Assembly (NCBI RefSeq): GCF_904849725.1
Contig: NC_058523.1
Span: forward strand, 166,514,689-166,578,688
DNA: 64,000 nucleotides
DNA from: Hordeum vulgare subsp. vulgare
Lineage: Eukaryota; Streptophyta; Magnoliopsida; Poales; Poaceae
Direction: 5' to 3'
A program made the position numbers and the translations under genes. This document shows, in pieces, positions 25,401 to 37,626 of the stretch (position 1 is the first letter of the stretch; each line of letters begins with the position of its first letter). Below the pieces are notes generated by a model, which was not told where the DNA came from, made no database searches, and saw only the letters and a list, made by a program, of their open reading frames with translations.

Positions 25401-27428
25401 TCTCGAGAAAAATGGAGAGAGGGGGGCGGTGGGAATTTGTAGGCGGTCTCGGATGGCGCCCGGAAGGAAGGATGAGGGAGATCGGGAAGGAGGGGATTCC
25501 TTCCTCCATGGATGGAAAGCTTGCTGTCACGTGGGAGAAGATGGAGGTAGGAGAAGATCTCTTGTTGGGCCAAAAATAGGAAAGTGTTTAATGGGCCAGC
25601 TCCTATTTCCTAATAAAAGTGATTCTATTCCTATTTTCAAAACTAGGAAACTAAAACGTTAAAAAGGAAATCAAATCAATTCGGAATAAAGAGTTTTTAT
25701 ATACTAAAATTATCAGAAAACTAAAATATAGATGATGGGCATTTTTCCACGGCAAAAATAAAAACTTCAGAAAAAATGTTTTTCCAAAAATCCCTAAAAG
25801 CATTATTTCTTTTTGCAAATAATTTTCATATGACCATCTAAATTTTAGGGTTCAAATGACTTTCAAAATGCCCGGGGTTTTGAGGGTCATATTCCTCCGC
25901 TCTTTTCTGTTTGACCGAAAGTATTTCCCGGCATTTCTTGCACGAAGAAAAAAAAATGCAAGAGAATTCAAATGCAAATATCTCCGTTCAAATTATTTGT
26001 AGTTGGAGAAGTCATGTCATCTTCTCTCTTTGCTTTTAAAAGCATGAATTTGAATTCACCGGAGAAGGGAAAGTCATTTTATTCCCTCTCATTCAAATGT
26101 TTTGAAAAGTTTCAAATTTCACACAAGTTTCAGTCACTCAGCAAACAAACAAACAATCAATCTAATAATTATATTAACATTCCAAAATTTATAATTTTGG
26201 GATGTTACAAAGCAAGGCCCCAATCTTAGCACCTACACAAACAATCAAACACTTGCACCCAACGCAAAAAAGGGGTTATCAATCCCTTCACATTTGTTTG
26301 CAAGGATGAGATCTGATAGAGATAGATAAAAGATTGCTAGAACTAAAAGTAAAACAAAAGTAAATAAATAGCAGCAATATATTTTTGGTTTCTAGATATG
26401 AAAGTATAATATGGAAAATAGACCCGGGGGCCATAGGTTTAACTAGAGGTTTCTCTCATGAAGGAAAATAATACGGTGGGTGAACAAATTACTCTCGAGC
26501 AATTGATAGAAAAGCGAATAATTATGAAGATATCCAAGGAAATGATTATGCATATAGGTATCACGTCCGTGTCAAGTAGACCGAAACGATTTTGGATCTA
26601 CTACTATTACTCCACACATCGGCCGACTCATGCGTGCATTTGGAGTATTAAGTTCATGAAGAATAGAATGACGCATTAGGTCAGATGACATGATGTAGAC
26701 GGATAAACTCAAGCAATATGATGAAAACCCCCATCTTTTTATCCTCGATGGCAACAGTGCAATACATGCCTCGCTACCCCTACTTTGTCACTGGGTGAGG
26801 ATACCGCAAGATTGAACCCAAAACTTAGTACTTCTCCCATTGCAAGAATTACCATCCTAGTTGGCCAAACCAAACCAATAACTCGAAGAGACTTACTAAG
26901 ATATGAAATCATTCATATAAGAATTCACAGAAGATTCAAATAATATTCATAGATAATTTGAACATAAACCCACAATTCATCGGATCTCGACAAACAGACC
27001 GCAAAAGAGTATTACATCGGATAGATCTCCATGAAGATCATGAAGAACATGGTATTGAAGAACAAAGAGAGAGAAGAAGCCATCTAACTACTAGCTATGG
27101 ACCCGTAGGTCTGTGGTGAACTACTCACACATCATCGGAGGGTCAATGGAGTTGATGTAGATGCCCTCCGTGATCGATTCCCTCTCTTGGAGATTACCCG
27201 AAAAGGCTCCGAGATTGGATATCACGGGAACAGAGGCTCCCGACAACGGAAAAGTATTTTTTGGTCTCGTTCTGGTAATGGGGGATATTTGGGAATTTAT
27301 AGGCCAATGATTAGGGTTAGGAGAGTTGCAGGTGGCCCACAAGCCATGGAGTGCCCCCTAGGGCACGCCCTGTAGGCTTGTCGTCTCCCGGCAGGTCTGC
27401 TGCCCCTTTCTCCAAGTCTGGCAGGTTT
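22478..27428 (-). repeat. 5' LTR of S1, split by X1 and truncated
   Basis: The inner part is 22478-22598, the outer part 26215-27428. Both match the 3' LTR at 15994-17533. Similarity stops after CCAAGTCTGGCAGGTTT, where the 3' LTR continues CTTCTGGTCC. Confidence 0.8.
22599..26209. mobile_element. Solo LTR X1 (TGTAGCGACC...GGGATGTTACA, 3.6 kb)
   Basis: It is bounded by a perfect 5-bp duplication AAGCA (22594-22598 and 26210-26214). The empty site GGAACAAGCAAGGCCCC is seen intact in the S1 3' LTR at 16112. Ends are TG...CA. It has no PBS, polypurine tract or retroelement ORF, so it is best read as a solo LTR; a short non-autonomous element is possible. It includes a purine-rich, low-complexity stretch at about 24970-25440. 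A shortened relative is X2 at 45182-46590. The TGTA...TACA ends are common in Tekay-type chromovirus LTRs; that assignment is a guess. Confidence 0.75.
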
Positions 27429-27600
27429 AGCCGACTTGGAGGGTGCTGACAGGGCGTATGTATTGAAGATCTAGCCGCTAGACATTGCGTCCGGTCCTCG
27501 AGGAGTGAAGAATTGGACAATCAAACAGTTTCTGACCGAGGTCCATGAAGGCGCTTGGGTGACTGATGTGCAATGTGCAAAGTACAAATTGCAGTTCTAA
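27429..27600 (+). pseudogene. Element F antisense gene, C-terminal end
   Basis: Open apart from one TAG, it ends at TAA 27598-27600. The segment NWTIKQFLTEVHEGAWVTDV resembles the C-terminal helix of antisense genes in related elements. It is in the same strand and order as the exon at 15696-15993, from which S1 separates it. Part of the exon between them is missing, in line with a deletion at the S1 edge. Confidence 0.4.
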
Positions 27601-28990
27601 ATATCCCTCAGTTTGTTGAGGAGAAGATTATATAAAACAAGTAATATTGTGCTTATCACTCGTTTTTTATCTAACGTGTTATACTCACTCAGGTGTGACC
27701 GTGTTAAATTCTGAAAGTGGCCAGTCATCGGCTTCTACCCCCTTTTAGATGCTATGCCAAGTGTTCCTTCAAATGCATGAACCCTTAGCCGAAGTCTTGG
27801 GCCCCGTAGGTGGTTGCGTATTTAGAGGAATTTGGCAATCAAAGTATAGTCGTTTTATAAATTTCACTTGGTCATAGGAGCTTAAGTTGTGGGGTAGTTG
27901 ACCTATACCCCGGTGTAGTGGTGATCGGACTAGCTGAGGTGCGGCTATCTTAACACTCTATTCTTATGACAATAACCCTTCATTTAATATGGGGTAACCA
28001 CTAATGGTTTTTTACTTTAACACTATGTTCGGATCGGCAACTAGTTTACGCCTATCGTGATAGTCGGCTGCCGGGTTTCTCCATTGAGGCGCTTGATCAT
28101 TCTAACTGGAAGTATAATTGTAGTGGTTCTCCCTTGACACTCCTAGCCGAACAAAGCGGAACATAGGAGGCAAGCGTACGAGCCGGGCAACCCAATCATT
28201 CACCAAAATCACAATTCAAAAATGGTGCATATAATGCAATGTCCGATACGGTGAACACTTATTAGACTTGGACATAGACTCGATTCTGATTTTGAGCCCT
28301 CAGTTTAAAGACAAACTCATTTGTATGTTTCACACTGTTTTCTATATTTCTTCGAGGCAAGAACAAAAGAAAACAACGTATAAATTTGTATGCGGACCGA
28401 AAAAGCTATGTTTTATTATTCATAGGGTTGAGCCATACATGCCGAGTTATTATAAAGGAAACCCTTAAAAGAGGCAAAGAGTATGTTGAAGAATTTTAAA
28501 AATGAAACACGTGTGATACATGGTTTTAATGAGCGGGTGTTGTGGCCAGTGGCTTCCTTGCCACACGTTTGCGCCTCCTACTATTGACCAGCTCTTCCTT
28601 GTCTAATCCAAGGTTGGTATGTACTGTTTGTTCGCCCGCATCACCTATGCTTGACCCATTCGGGAAGCAGAGCCTCTGACGAGGCTAGAGCCATGGTTTG
28701 ACAGCTTGACACTGCCAAGGTATTCACTCAGGTGGGCCTTTATTGTGCCGAAGAGATCACGAGGCTTTGGGTGTGTACGGATGATCCGAGACAACACACC
28801 TATTTTTATAAATTTATGCTCCCCAATTCCCCAAGGAAATTTAAGCGCGAAGTTATGTTCTCTAGACAGGAGCTGAGGAGCGCGTATCCCTATTTAGGAT
28901 TCATGCATGTTTGGCGAGGGGCCAAAGTGACAGTGTAGACGCGCTTTGATGAGCCCGGAAGATCTTGTCGAGCTGTACGTGAGGTCGCTT
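27601..28990. other. Element F spacer without recognised genes
   Basis: Mostly AT-rich sequence between the antisense gene and gag-protease, the place where pol would be expected and is not seen. One plus-strand open stretch (about 28690-28938) reads GLYCAEEITRLWVCTDDPRQ and is moderately charged. I do not recognise it. It could be a decayed exon of another antisense frame or chance. Confidence 0.4.
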
Positions 28991-30955
28991 CTTTGACTAC
29001 CTGGAAATCGGCTATGAAGGTCGATGTCTGCTCCTCTATAAGGAGGGAGCGCTTTGTATTCCCATTAATGATGATTATACCACGAGCCCCAACATCTTGA
29101 GCTTCAGGTAATCATAGTGCCACACCGCGTTAAAGCGCATGAACATGGTACGACCAAGCAGGACATGGTAACCACTGCGTAAGGGACTATATCAAAGATT
29201 AAGACCAAGCATCCCATGAAAACAACTTCCATTGTTATGGTGCTAGTGCATTGGGCCTTGACGCCAGGTATGACACCCTTGAATGTGGTGTTACTCGGCT
29301 TGGTTCATGATGAATCAGTACCCATTTTTCTTACCGTGTCAGCATATATCAGGTTCTGACAGCTTCCGCCGTCGATGAGGACGCGGGTTAACTGAAATCC
29401 ATCAACAACACGGTCTAGTACCAAAGCAGATGGCCCGCCATGACAGATACTGGTCTGGTGGTCCTTTTTATCAAAATTCAAAAGTGATCGGGCAAGTCGA
29501 CCATGGATTGTATTTCGGGGCTACACGCTCTAAGGCGGAGACGTCCCGAAGTGCTTGTTTCCTCTCCTTCTTAGGAATGTGTGTGACATAGATTATGTTC
29601 ACGTCCTTAACATTGGAGGGAAATTGTTTTTGTCCAACATTGTTTGGCATGCGAGGTTCGTCCTCGTCGTTGCTCCAAGACTGGCCCTTGCCTGACTCTT
29701 TGGTTATTGCTTTTCTAGCTTGCTTGAACACCCAACAGTGTAAATTGGTGTAGTTGGCGGGTTCGTCCGAGGTGTCATGTACTCACTTTGTACCATAATA
29801 CTTGTTGTTGGAGAGAACAAATCTATTTCTTCTCAACAAGAAATATTTAGGAACAGAGGGAGTATCTGGCAAGGTGTACCAAGTACTTTATTCAATGCTC
29901 TTGGGTCGTCCCTAGGGCCTCTTCTTGGGTCCGGCCCGTGAGCTAGTGAACCATGCATTGATTGTTGGGACCACAGTGTCGCTACTCATGTTCTTGTTCC
30001 GATGCTTGTTTCTGTTGTGCCTGGATTTGTCATTCCCATCGCGTGCTTCCGAGGTGTCGGGGTCGCTCCTACGAGAGATACGTGTCAACCAGTTGTCCTC
30101 GCTGGCAGAAAAGCGGGTCATTAGTAAGGTAAGGGCTGCCATGGTTCTTGGCTTATCACTCCCAAGCTATCGGGCGAGCCATTCACCCCGAATGATATGC
30201 CTGAATGCCATAATTTCCTCGGCGTCCGGACATTTGACGATGTGGTTATTGTTAGTTAAGAACCTGTTCCAGAATTTCCGAGCTGATTCGTCCTCCTTTT
30301 GGATGATGTGGCTTAGGTCATCGGCATCCAGGGGCCGAACGTAAGTGCCCTGGAAGTTTGCCCTAAAGGACACCCAATCTGGAGCCAAAGCTTTGTCAGT
30401 CCTTGGAGCTTGAATGACATTTGTTTTAAGGCACGGAGGTTATCACCTCGGTCCATGTCAATATGGGGAATGAAATATTCTGTCCACACACTCGGGTCAG
30501 TCATTCCGTCGTATCGATCGATATTGTTGGGTTTAAACCTCTCTAGGAACTGATGCTCCTTGATTTCGTGTCTAAAACATATTGGATATGCAGGCCCTCA
30601 ATATTGAGTCGTATCTTGGCGGGCGTGGGCCATCACCCTTGCTTGTGTCTGCTCCCAAGCTCTTTCGGGTAGGTCTAACCAGGACTTGTATCCCTCCAGG
30701 TCGGCGGGCGCATGCTGGCTTAATCCGTAAACGGATCGGGGAGGGGTTTTCTTTGCGTGTATCTTAGTGCATAGGTCGAAGGGATCGGGATGTTCGACCC
30801 GACTCTTACCGTGAGGGTGGGTTTTTGCATGCGGGTCTTTATGTGCCCCTACCGATCGGTCTCGCCCTCTAGGGGGATGGTCCGCCTGATCACTGTGGAC
30901 GCATGTGAGCATCTTATTATCTCTTGCCTCGTTGTCGAAGTCGGCCAGCAGCCGC
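28991..30955 (-). pseudogene. Element F gag-protease, degraded
   Basis: Read leftward from 30955: a linker rich in basic residues (30598-30950), the core gag domain (30504-30170: YFIPHIDMDRGD, WVSFRANFQGTYVRPLDADD, DESARKFWNRFL), a basic Asn/Arg-rich tail (about 29912-30142), then NIIYVTHIPKKERKQALRD (29590-29540) leading to protease, with the RVLIDGGS active site at about 29375. Stops and frameshifts separate the blocks. A MITE is inserted at 29782. Gag continues upstream at 62992, beyond S2. The gene is non-functional. Confidence 0.75.
29782..29862. mobile_element. Stowaway MITE (about 81 bp) in element F gag
   Basis: It is flanked by TA (29780-29781 and 29863-29864). Left end CTCACTTTGTACCATAATAC and right end TTTAGGAACAGAGGGAG form imperfect terminal inverted repeats with the CTCCCTCYGT...ACRGAGGGAG pattern of Tc1/Mariner-type Stowaway MITEs. 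It interrupts gag between the basic tail and the zinc-knuckle/protease part. Confidence 0.7.
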
Positions 30956-32471
30956 TGGTGACCCAAAAGTATAGGGGATCAATCATAGTCATTTCGATAA
31001 ATAAGATTGTCAAACCGAAATAGGAGGAGAAGGAAATGATAAGCACTTTCAACAAGTTATTATGTGTAAGTGTTGTGAGTCACAATGATAGATAGTTTTG
31101 TAGCAATATAATTAGTAACAAGTGCAAGTAACAATAGTAGCAAGTGTGCAACAAGATAGTCCAATCCTTTCTATAGGAAATTACAGGGCTAAATGTACTC
31201 TTATATGAAGCAAGCGCTGCCGATAACACATGGGAATTTCTGTCTAGTCATGTTCATCATGTTGAGTTTATCCACGTTTGTTACTTTTGTAATTTGATAT
31301 GCGGATGGACCGATGTTACGGTGCTGATCTTACTTGAACAAGCAAACCACTTATGATTACCCCCTCTCCTAAGCATCCACAAATCCAAAAGAAGAATTAA
31401 GATAAATCTAACCATAGCATGAAACGTGTGTATCGAAATCGGACCCTTGTGAAATAATGCATAAACTAGGGTTTAAGCTTCTGTCAGTCTAGCAACCCAT
31501 CATCTACTTATTACTCCAAAGTGCCCTCCCTTAAGTCCATAACATTGTGAAGTGTTGTGTAGTCGACACTCACACGACATGACTAAGAGAAGCAACAACA
31601 TACATATCATCAAAATATCGAACGAATATCAACTTCACATGATTACTTCTAACAAGACTTCTCCCATGTCCTCGGGAACAAAAGTAACTACTCACACACC
31701 ATCAACATGTTCAAGATCAGAGGTGTAGTAATGATGATTAAGGATCTGAACATAATATGTTCCACCAAGTAAACCAAGAAGCATCAACTACGAGATGTAA
31801 TCAACACTACTTGTAACCCACAAGTACCAATCTGAGATTCTGAGACGAAGATTGAATACAAGAGATGAACTAGGGTTTGAGATGAGATGGTGCTGGTGAA
31901 TATGTTGATGAAGATTGGTCCTCCCACGAAGGAGGGAGCATTGGTGATGACAATGGCTTGGATCTCCCCCTCTCGGACAGATGTTTCCCTGGCACAATCA
32001 CTTTGCCAGAGAGCCAAAGGGCCTCTACATAGGTTTCCGCCTCAAGATGGTGGCGCTTCTTCTTTAAAGTATCTTCTTATTTTTTATTAGGTCAAAACAC
32101 ACATGATAGCAGAAGAGGGAGGACGGGGCACCTACAAGGGGGCCGCAAGCTAACAGGGTGCGCCTAGGGGGTGGGCGCGTCATGTTGGCTTGTGGCCAGC
32201 AGGTGGCCCCCTCTCGTATATTTTTGGCCAATAAATTCTCATGTAGTCCACAAGAATTCTCCGTGAAGTTTCAGGTCATTTGGAGTCTAGCGAATTTTCA
32301 CCCTTTTCTTGGTTTTCAGTTCCAGAATTCCAGTTCCCGACAATTTCCCTATTTGTGATGAATCTTGTAAATTAAGAGAGAAATGGCATAAGAATTGTAT
32401 TATAATGTGGAATATTAACGAGGAATAACATAAATATCAATAAGAATTCATGATGCAAAATGGACATATCA
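30956..32471 (-). repeat. 3' LTR of S2
   Basis: It begins TGGTGACCCAAAAGTATAGG (the partner LTR starts TGATGACCCACAAG) and ends AAATGGACATATCA. The minus-strand polypurine tract GCTCGGGGGAGT abuts it at 32472-32484. It is colinear with 61490-62991 throughout. Confidence 0.8.
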
Positions 32472-33608
32472 ACTCCCCCGAGCTTAGTCCTCTCTAGCCA
32501 TCAAGCGAAGCCAAACTCGATAATAATGACCACATAATGTGCGAGAGAGGTGTCGACCAAAACTGAATACGAGCATGAGAGCATCATGAATATTAACGTA
32601 GTAGCAAGTTTATCATCGTATCATTTCTCATAAACAAGTACTCCCTCCGTTCCAAAATATAAGACCTTTTAGGTATTTCACTAGAAGACTACGTACGGAG
32701 CAAAATGAGTGAATCTATACTCTAAAATATGTCGATGTACATCCGTATGTAGTTTATAGTACAATCTCTAAAAGTTCTTATATTTAGGAACAGAGGGAGT
32801 AACAAACAATCCACAACTATTCAAGTATGAAGCATAAACTTTATGGACAATGAGTAAACTATGTTCTTAGTCGTTGAGACAATCACAATTCATCATATTT
32901 CATAGAAGAGTCTATGTAAGATTTTTTAGCAAATTCACATATTCAACTATCATTTAGTCTTCTATGGTTCCTGACACTCATTGCATATTTTTGGAGCTAA
33001 TGTTTCCATCGGACACATATGAAGATATGGATTTATTGTTTTCATCACCAAACTCATGTACCTTAAAAATGATGTCAACAATAATGACCCATGATCATCT
33101 ACATCCAACTGTAAATATATATATATGTGGATCTTTCCCCAACACATGCTTCTTGCCAACTAGAAAGTTAATAGGTAGTAACAGGGATGCACATTATTGA
33201 CTCTTGCATAAAAGTAAATACATGAAAGTAAAATATAGGCCCTTCGTAGAGGGAAGCACAAGTTGTCATGCACTTTTAACTTTAGGATGTGCAAACTCCA
33301 AATGTAATGGAACGTCAATTTATATTGACCCTTATGATAGTAAATTTTATTATGCATTATGTCGCTTTTATTTCTTTGACATCACAAGATCGTACAAAGA
33401 TTATTTTCCCTTACAATAAAAGATCATACATGTTTAGGAGCAATTTTTATTGATTGTTGCACTACTGACAACTTACTTGAAGAATCTTATTCAATCCATA
33501 GGTAGGTATGGTGGGCTCTCATGTCAAGAAACTGGGTTTAAGGGTTATGGATACACAAGTAGCATATCTACTTAGTGTGAATTTTTGGGCTAGCTAGCAA
33601 ATGATCTA
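32472..33608 (-). other. S2 3' noncoding spacer, left of the MULE
   Basis: Polypurine tract, then AT-rich sequence without a credible ORF on either strand. It contains a Stowaway MITE (32641-32799). It ends at the MULE terminal inverted repeat and resumes at 44784. Confidence 0.6.
32641..32799. mobile_element. Stowaway MITE (159 bp)
   Basis: It begins CTCCCTCCGTTCCAAAATAT and ends TATTTAGGAACAGAGGGAG, with TA duplicated at 32639-32640 and 32800-32801. No coding capacity. Confidence 0.85.
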
Positions 33609-33800
33609 GGGTCTTTTATATCTGTATCCCTAACTCAAACCCACTACTCACATTTGCCCCTAATTGGAAAGCTTGCTCAAAAATGCCCCTCCACCGTCAT
33701 GTTTCCTTATAGAATTGCCCTTCCGTGTCGTTTATGTCCAGTCAAAGATGTTTGACAGATAGGCGACCGTTTCTTTGACATTTTTGTCCCTCCGTCCTTA
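33609..33800 (+). repeat. Left terminal inverted repeat of the MULE
   Basis: It pairs with the reverse complement of 44592-44783 with scattered mismatches and a few indels. The outermost 20 bp are the least conserved. Confidence 0.8.
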
Positions 33801-36493
33801 CACCTGGTCCCAGGTCACCGGTTCACTCTCTCCCCCTTTCATTCTCTCGCTCGAGTCGCATGCTCTCTCGTTCTCCCCCAAATCGCCTCCTGCCGTAACC
33901 CTAACCCTAGCTTGCTCGATCCCAACTCGCAAAGCTCGATCTACTGATGGTGGCCGCGGTGGAGCTTCGGATTTGACTCTGTGCCGCACTCTGCTACGGA
34001 GTGAAGGAGACACCGGCGACGGGATGGATGGGGACAACAATTTTGGTGGCCGCGAACGAGGGAGCACACTGCAACCACAGAAGTATGCTTCAGTGGGGTA
34101 AGTTCTTTTCTAATCTGGTGCAGTCTCATGCCATTTGCATCATCGATTTGTTCTTGTAGTTTAATTTGTTGACCTAGTTCATAGTGCTCATGGTGTTGGC
34201 ATCTATCTCTGTTTTCCATGGTCATCGTAGGGTGGACCCCCGATAGACCAATTGGGATGGAATGTAGAATGGAAACCACACTTCTAGCTAGTGTCGGCAC
34301 AAAAGCATCCAATACAGGATTCTCCTTTCCTTTTGTTGCTGACAATAAATGGACTTTTAATCAGCTTAGATCTGCCATATGTGCTCAGTATCCATGGGGT
34401 GTATATGATGTAGTGGAATTCAGGTACTCGGACATTGCAAAATCAGCTTGGGTCCATGTCCAGTGCGATGATGAGCTTGGTATCATGTTTGCAATACATG
34501 ATTCTTTCCCTGATAAACTAGAGATCAATGTCATACGAAGGCAGAGAGGAGAGCCACTGAGCAAAGGAAGAAGATCTCGGTCTAGGTCTAGAGGTAAAGG
34601 TAGGACCAGCCAATCAAGGGGCAAAAAAACTGCAACTCATAGTAGAGACAACAGTTCCATGCAGGCACCAGGAACACCTACTATAGAAGTTCCTAGGCTT
34701 GCAGGTCCCTCTCATAGTAGAGATTCAGGTGACCCCTATACTGAAGAGGGACTACCAGATGATTGGCTAAGTGATGATGAGGATGAAAGGTTGTTTGCAC
34801 AGTTTGTAACAAGGAAGAAGGGCAAGGAGAAAGATGACGAGGGGGAGATTATGTTCCACCCCCTGAAGGCATGTTTGCTGAGGAGGTGAAGATGCTAAGG
34901 AGGATGACAGGGACATGGGATATTCTGAGACATCTAATTAGAAAAGACCAGATGTGCAATACAATAGAGATGATCCTTCTTTGAAAGAGGGAACAATATT
35001 TTCCAGTGCTTTAGACTATAGAAATGCTCTTGCAACCTTCTCAATAAAGACTCGAAGTTAATTTGTGATAGACAAGAGTGACAGTACTAGGTTGACGGTA
35101 CATTGTGCTTATAAGAGGTGTCAATGGAGGATGCATGCATCGTTAATGAGACACAACACACTATTTCAGGTATTAAATATAGCAACTAACAGTGCATTTG
35201 TAGTTAGCAGCATTGATATTGTATTTTGTTTGTTTGTTGCAGCACATAGGTTCTGACATGTGTCTGAACATTCATGAATGCAGGTTAAGGTGAACAAAAC
35301 AGCTCATACATGTCCCAGTGTGAACAGGAGAAAAATATTGAGGTCAACTGAGAGTAGATGGGTTGTTGATGCTGTGAAGACCTGGGTTTTAGAGGATTCA
35401 GAAGTGGGACTAACACAATTGGAGAAAGATATGAAGAAGAAGTATGGCCTGACGGTTCCATATATGAGAGTATTCTGTGGGAAGAAAATGGCACTTGACA
35501 ATATCTATGGTAAGTGGGTTGACCCTTCCAGTTATTGTATACCTTCAAGGGAGAAGTGGAGAAAGTATCTCCTGGCAGTGTAGTTAGCTTTGATAAACAC
35601 ATTCTACAGTACAAGCTAAATGGGAAGAGAAGACAGAAAGTGTGCTTTAGAAGAGTTTTTATTTCTTTCAAAGCATGTTGGCAAGGTTTTTGAATGGATG
35701 TAGGCCTTATATTGTAGTAGAAGCCACTTCATTAAATGGAAGATTTAGAGGGTAACTACTTAGTGGATGTCATGTGGATGCCTGCAACTCGATCTTCCTA
35801 GTTGCATATGGAGTTGTAGAGGGTGAAAATATAGAGAGTTGGACTTGGTTTTTCCAGAATTTAAGAGAGCTTATAGGATACCCATCAGGTCTTGTTATAA
35901 ACACTAATGCATGCAAAGGCTTGGAGACTGCAGTGGAAGTTTTGTTCCCACGTGTGGACCACACAGAATGCATGACGCATTTGGCTGCAAATTTCACAAA
36001 AAAGGTAAAGGAATTTTTTTTGATGAAAATTTATGGCCCTGCTCATTGACATACAACATAAAGAAACACACGTACCATCTTAGGCAGTTGCATAGTAAGG
36101 CTGGTGTGAAGGAGTACTTAGAGAAGCATCACACCAAGCTATGGGCAAGGTTACTATTCAAAAAAAGTGTGTAGAGTAGATTATGTTAATAGCAATCTAG
36201 CTGAGTCCTTTAATTCAAAGATAAAAAAATGAAAGGTTATACACCTTGTGGACTTGCTAGACAAAATAAGACAATTTATAATGAAAATTTTGATCTCACA
36301 CATAAGATTGTAGCTGCAACATTCATTGGCCACAGCATAATCACCAAAGTCATGAAAATGCTTCAAGCAAAATCTTTATATGGAGATAGTGAAGAGAAGC
36401 ACATATGAGGCAGAGATCACAACAATTGACAAGTAAAATAGAGAGTGGAGATATCCGGTAAATTTGGAAATTAGGATTTATGTTTGACAGGCT

Positions 36494-37379
36494 TGTGTTT
36501 GTCGAGATCCGATGAATTGTGGATTTATGATCAGATTATCTATGAATCTTATTTGAGTTTCTTCTGATCTCTCTTATGCATGATTTCATATCCTTATAAT
36601 CCTCTTCGAGTTGTGGGTTTTGTCTCTCCAACTAGGTCTATGATTCTTGCAATGGGAGAAGTGCTTGGTTTTGGGTTCATACCGTGCGGTGACCTCACCC
36701 AGTGACAGAAGGGGTAGCGAGGCACGCATCGTGTTGTTGCCATCAACGGTAAAAATATGGGGTTTTCATCATTGGTTTGACATTATCCCTCTACATCATG
36801 TCATCTTGCTTAAGGCGTTACTCTGTCCGTCATGAACTCAATACACTAGATGCATGCTGGATATCGGTCGACGTGTGGAGTAATAGTAGTAGATGCAGAA
36901 AGTAGCGGTCTACTTGTCTCGGACGTGATGCCTATATGTATGATCATTGCCTTAGATATCGTCATGACTTTGCGCGGTTCTATCAATTGCTCGACAGTAA
37001 TTTGTTCACCCACCGTGATATTTGCTATTTTAAGAGAAGCCTCTAGTGAACACTATGACCCCAGGGTCTACTCCAGACCATTTTTTCAGCCTTACACTTT
37101 TTACTTCGTTGCACTTTCTGCCTTCAGATCTCACTTTGCAAACAATCTTGAAGGGATTGACAACCCCTTTGAAGCGTTGGGTGCAAGCTTGTTTGTGTTT
37201 GCGTAGGTACTCTGGACTTGACGAGACCCTCCTTCTGGATCGATACCTTGGTTCTCAAACTGAGGGAAATACTTACTGCTCCTGTGCTGCATCACCATTT
37301 CCTCTTCAAGGGAAAAACCAACGCAAGCCGAGTCTCCGTCAACATGTCAATTTCTGGCGCTGTTGTTTGAGAAGTACCA
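36494..37379 (+). repeat. 5' LTR remnant of S1b
   Basis: It matches the last 890 bp of the 3' LTR (from about 41694), ending GAGAAGTACCA against GAGAAGTAGCA. A PBS-like TTTCTGGCGCTGTTG lies inside, about 15 bp from the end. Confidence 0.75.
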
Positions 37380-37389
37380 GAAGTATTTC

Positions 37390-37407
37390 TGGCGCCGTTG
37401 CCGGGGA
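37390..37407 (+). other. Primer binding site of S1b (tRNA-Asp)
   Basis: TGGCGCCGTTGCCGGGGA, an exact complement of the plant tRNA-Asp 3' end, 10 bp after the LTR. Confidence 0.85.
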
Positions 37408-37626
37408 GGGTCAAGTCAAGAACTCATCCAAGTAGGTGTCGCAAACTCATCTCTTGCATTTACTTTGTTTGTCAGTTGCCTCTCGTTTTCCTCTCCCCCA
37501 CTTCACCTATTTGCCTTTTTTCGTTTGCCTTTTTTGTTCGCCCTTTTCTCTCGCTTGCTTTTTGTTCGCTTGTGTGCCATGTGCCTTCAATATGCTTGCA
37601 TCTTAGCTTGCTGAAAATCTAGTGAT

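Larger units (their letters stand above)
15994..27428 (-). mobile_element. S1: non-autonomous Gypsy element with gag-protease only
   Basis: On the minus strand: 5' LTR (22478-27428, interrupted by X1 and cut at its outer end), perfect tRNA-Asp PBS, gag and protease (22241 to about 20300), 2.7 kb of noncoding DNA, polypurine tract and intact 3' LTR (17533-15994). No RT, RNase H or integrase is seen. The protease type (ALCDLDASVS) points to the Athila group. The outer 5' LTR end diverges from the 3' LTR near 27429, so about 320 bp of LTR and some host exon were deleted there, and no target duplication can be found (left flank TCGAA). Confidence 0.8.

Noticed and set aside
24917..25573. A 218-codon minus-strand Pro/Ser-rich open frame, with several plus-strand Gly/Arg-rich frames opposite
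   Set aside because: It lies in a purine/pyrimidine-skewed low-complexity block of solo LTR X1. Several frames are open at once because of composition, and X2 lacks the region.
33775..34101. A 108-codon plus-strand frame beginning in the MULE terminal inverted repeat
   Set aside because: Its first part overlaps the TIR and leader. Only the last 24 codons, from ATG 34024, fit transposase exon 1.
22449..37407. tRNA-like sequences matching tRNA-Asp and tRNA-Met
   Set aside because: Only about 18 bases match, beside LTR ends. They are primer binding sites, not tRNA genes.
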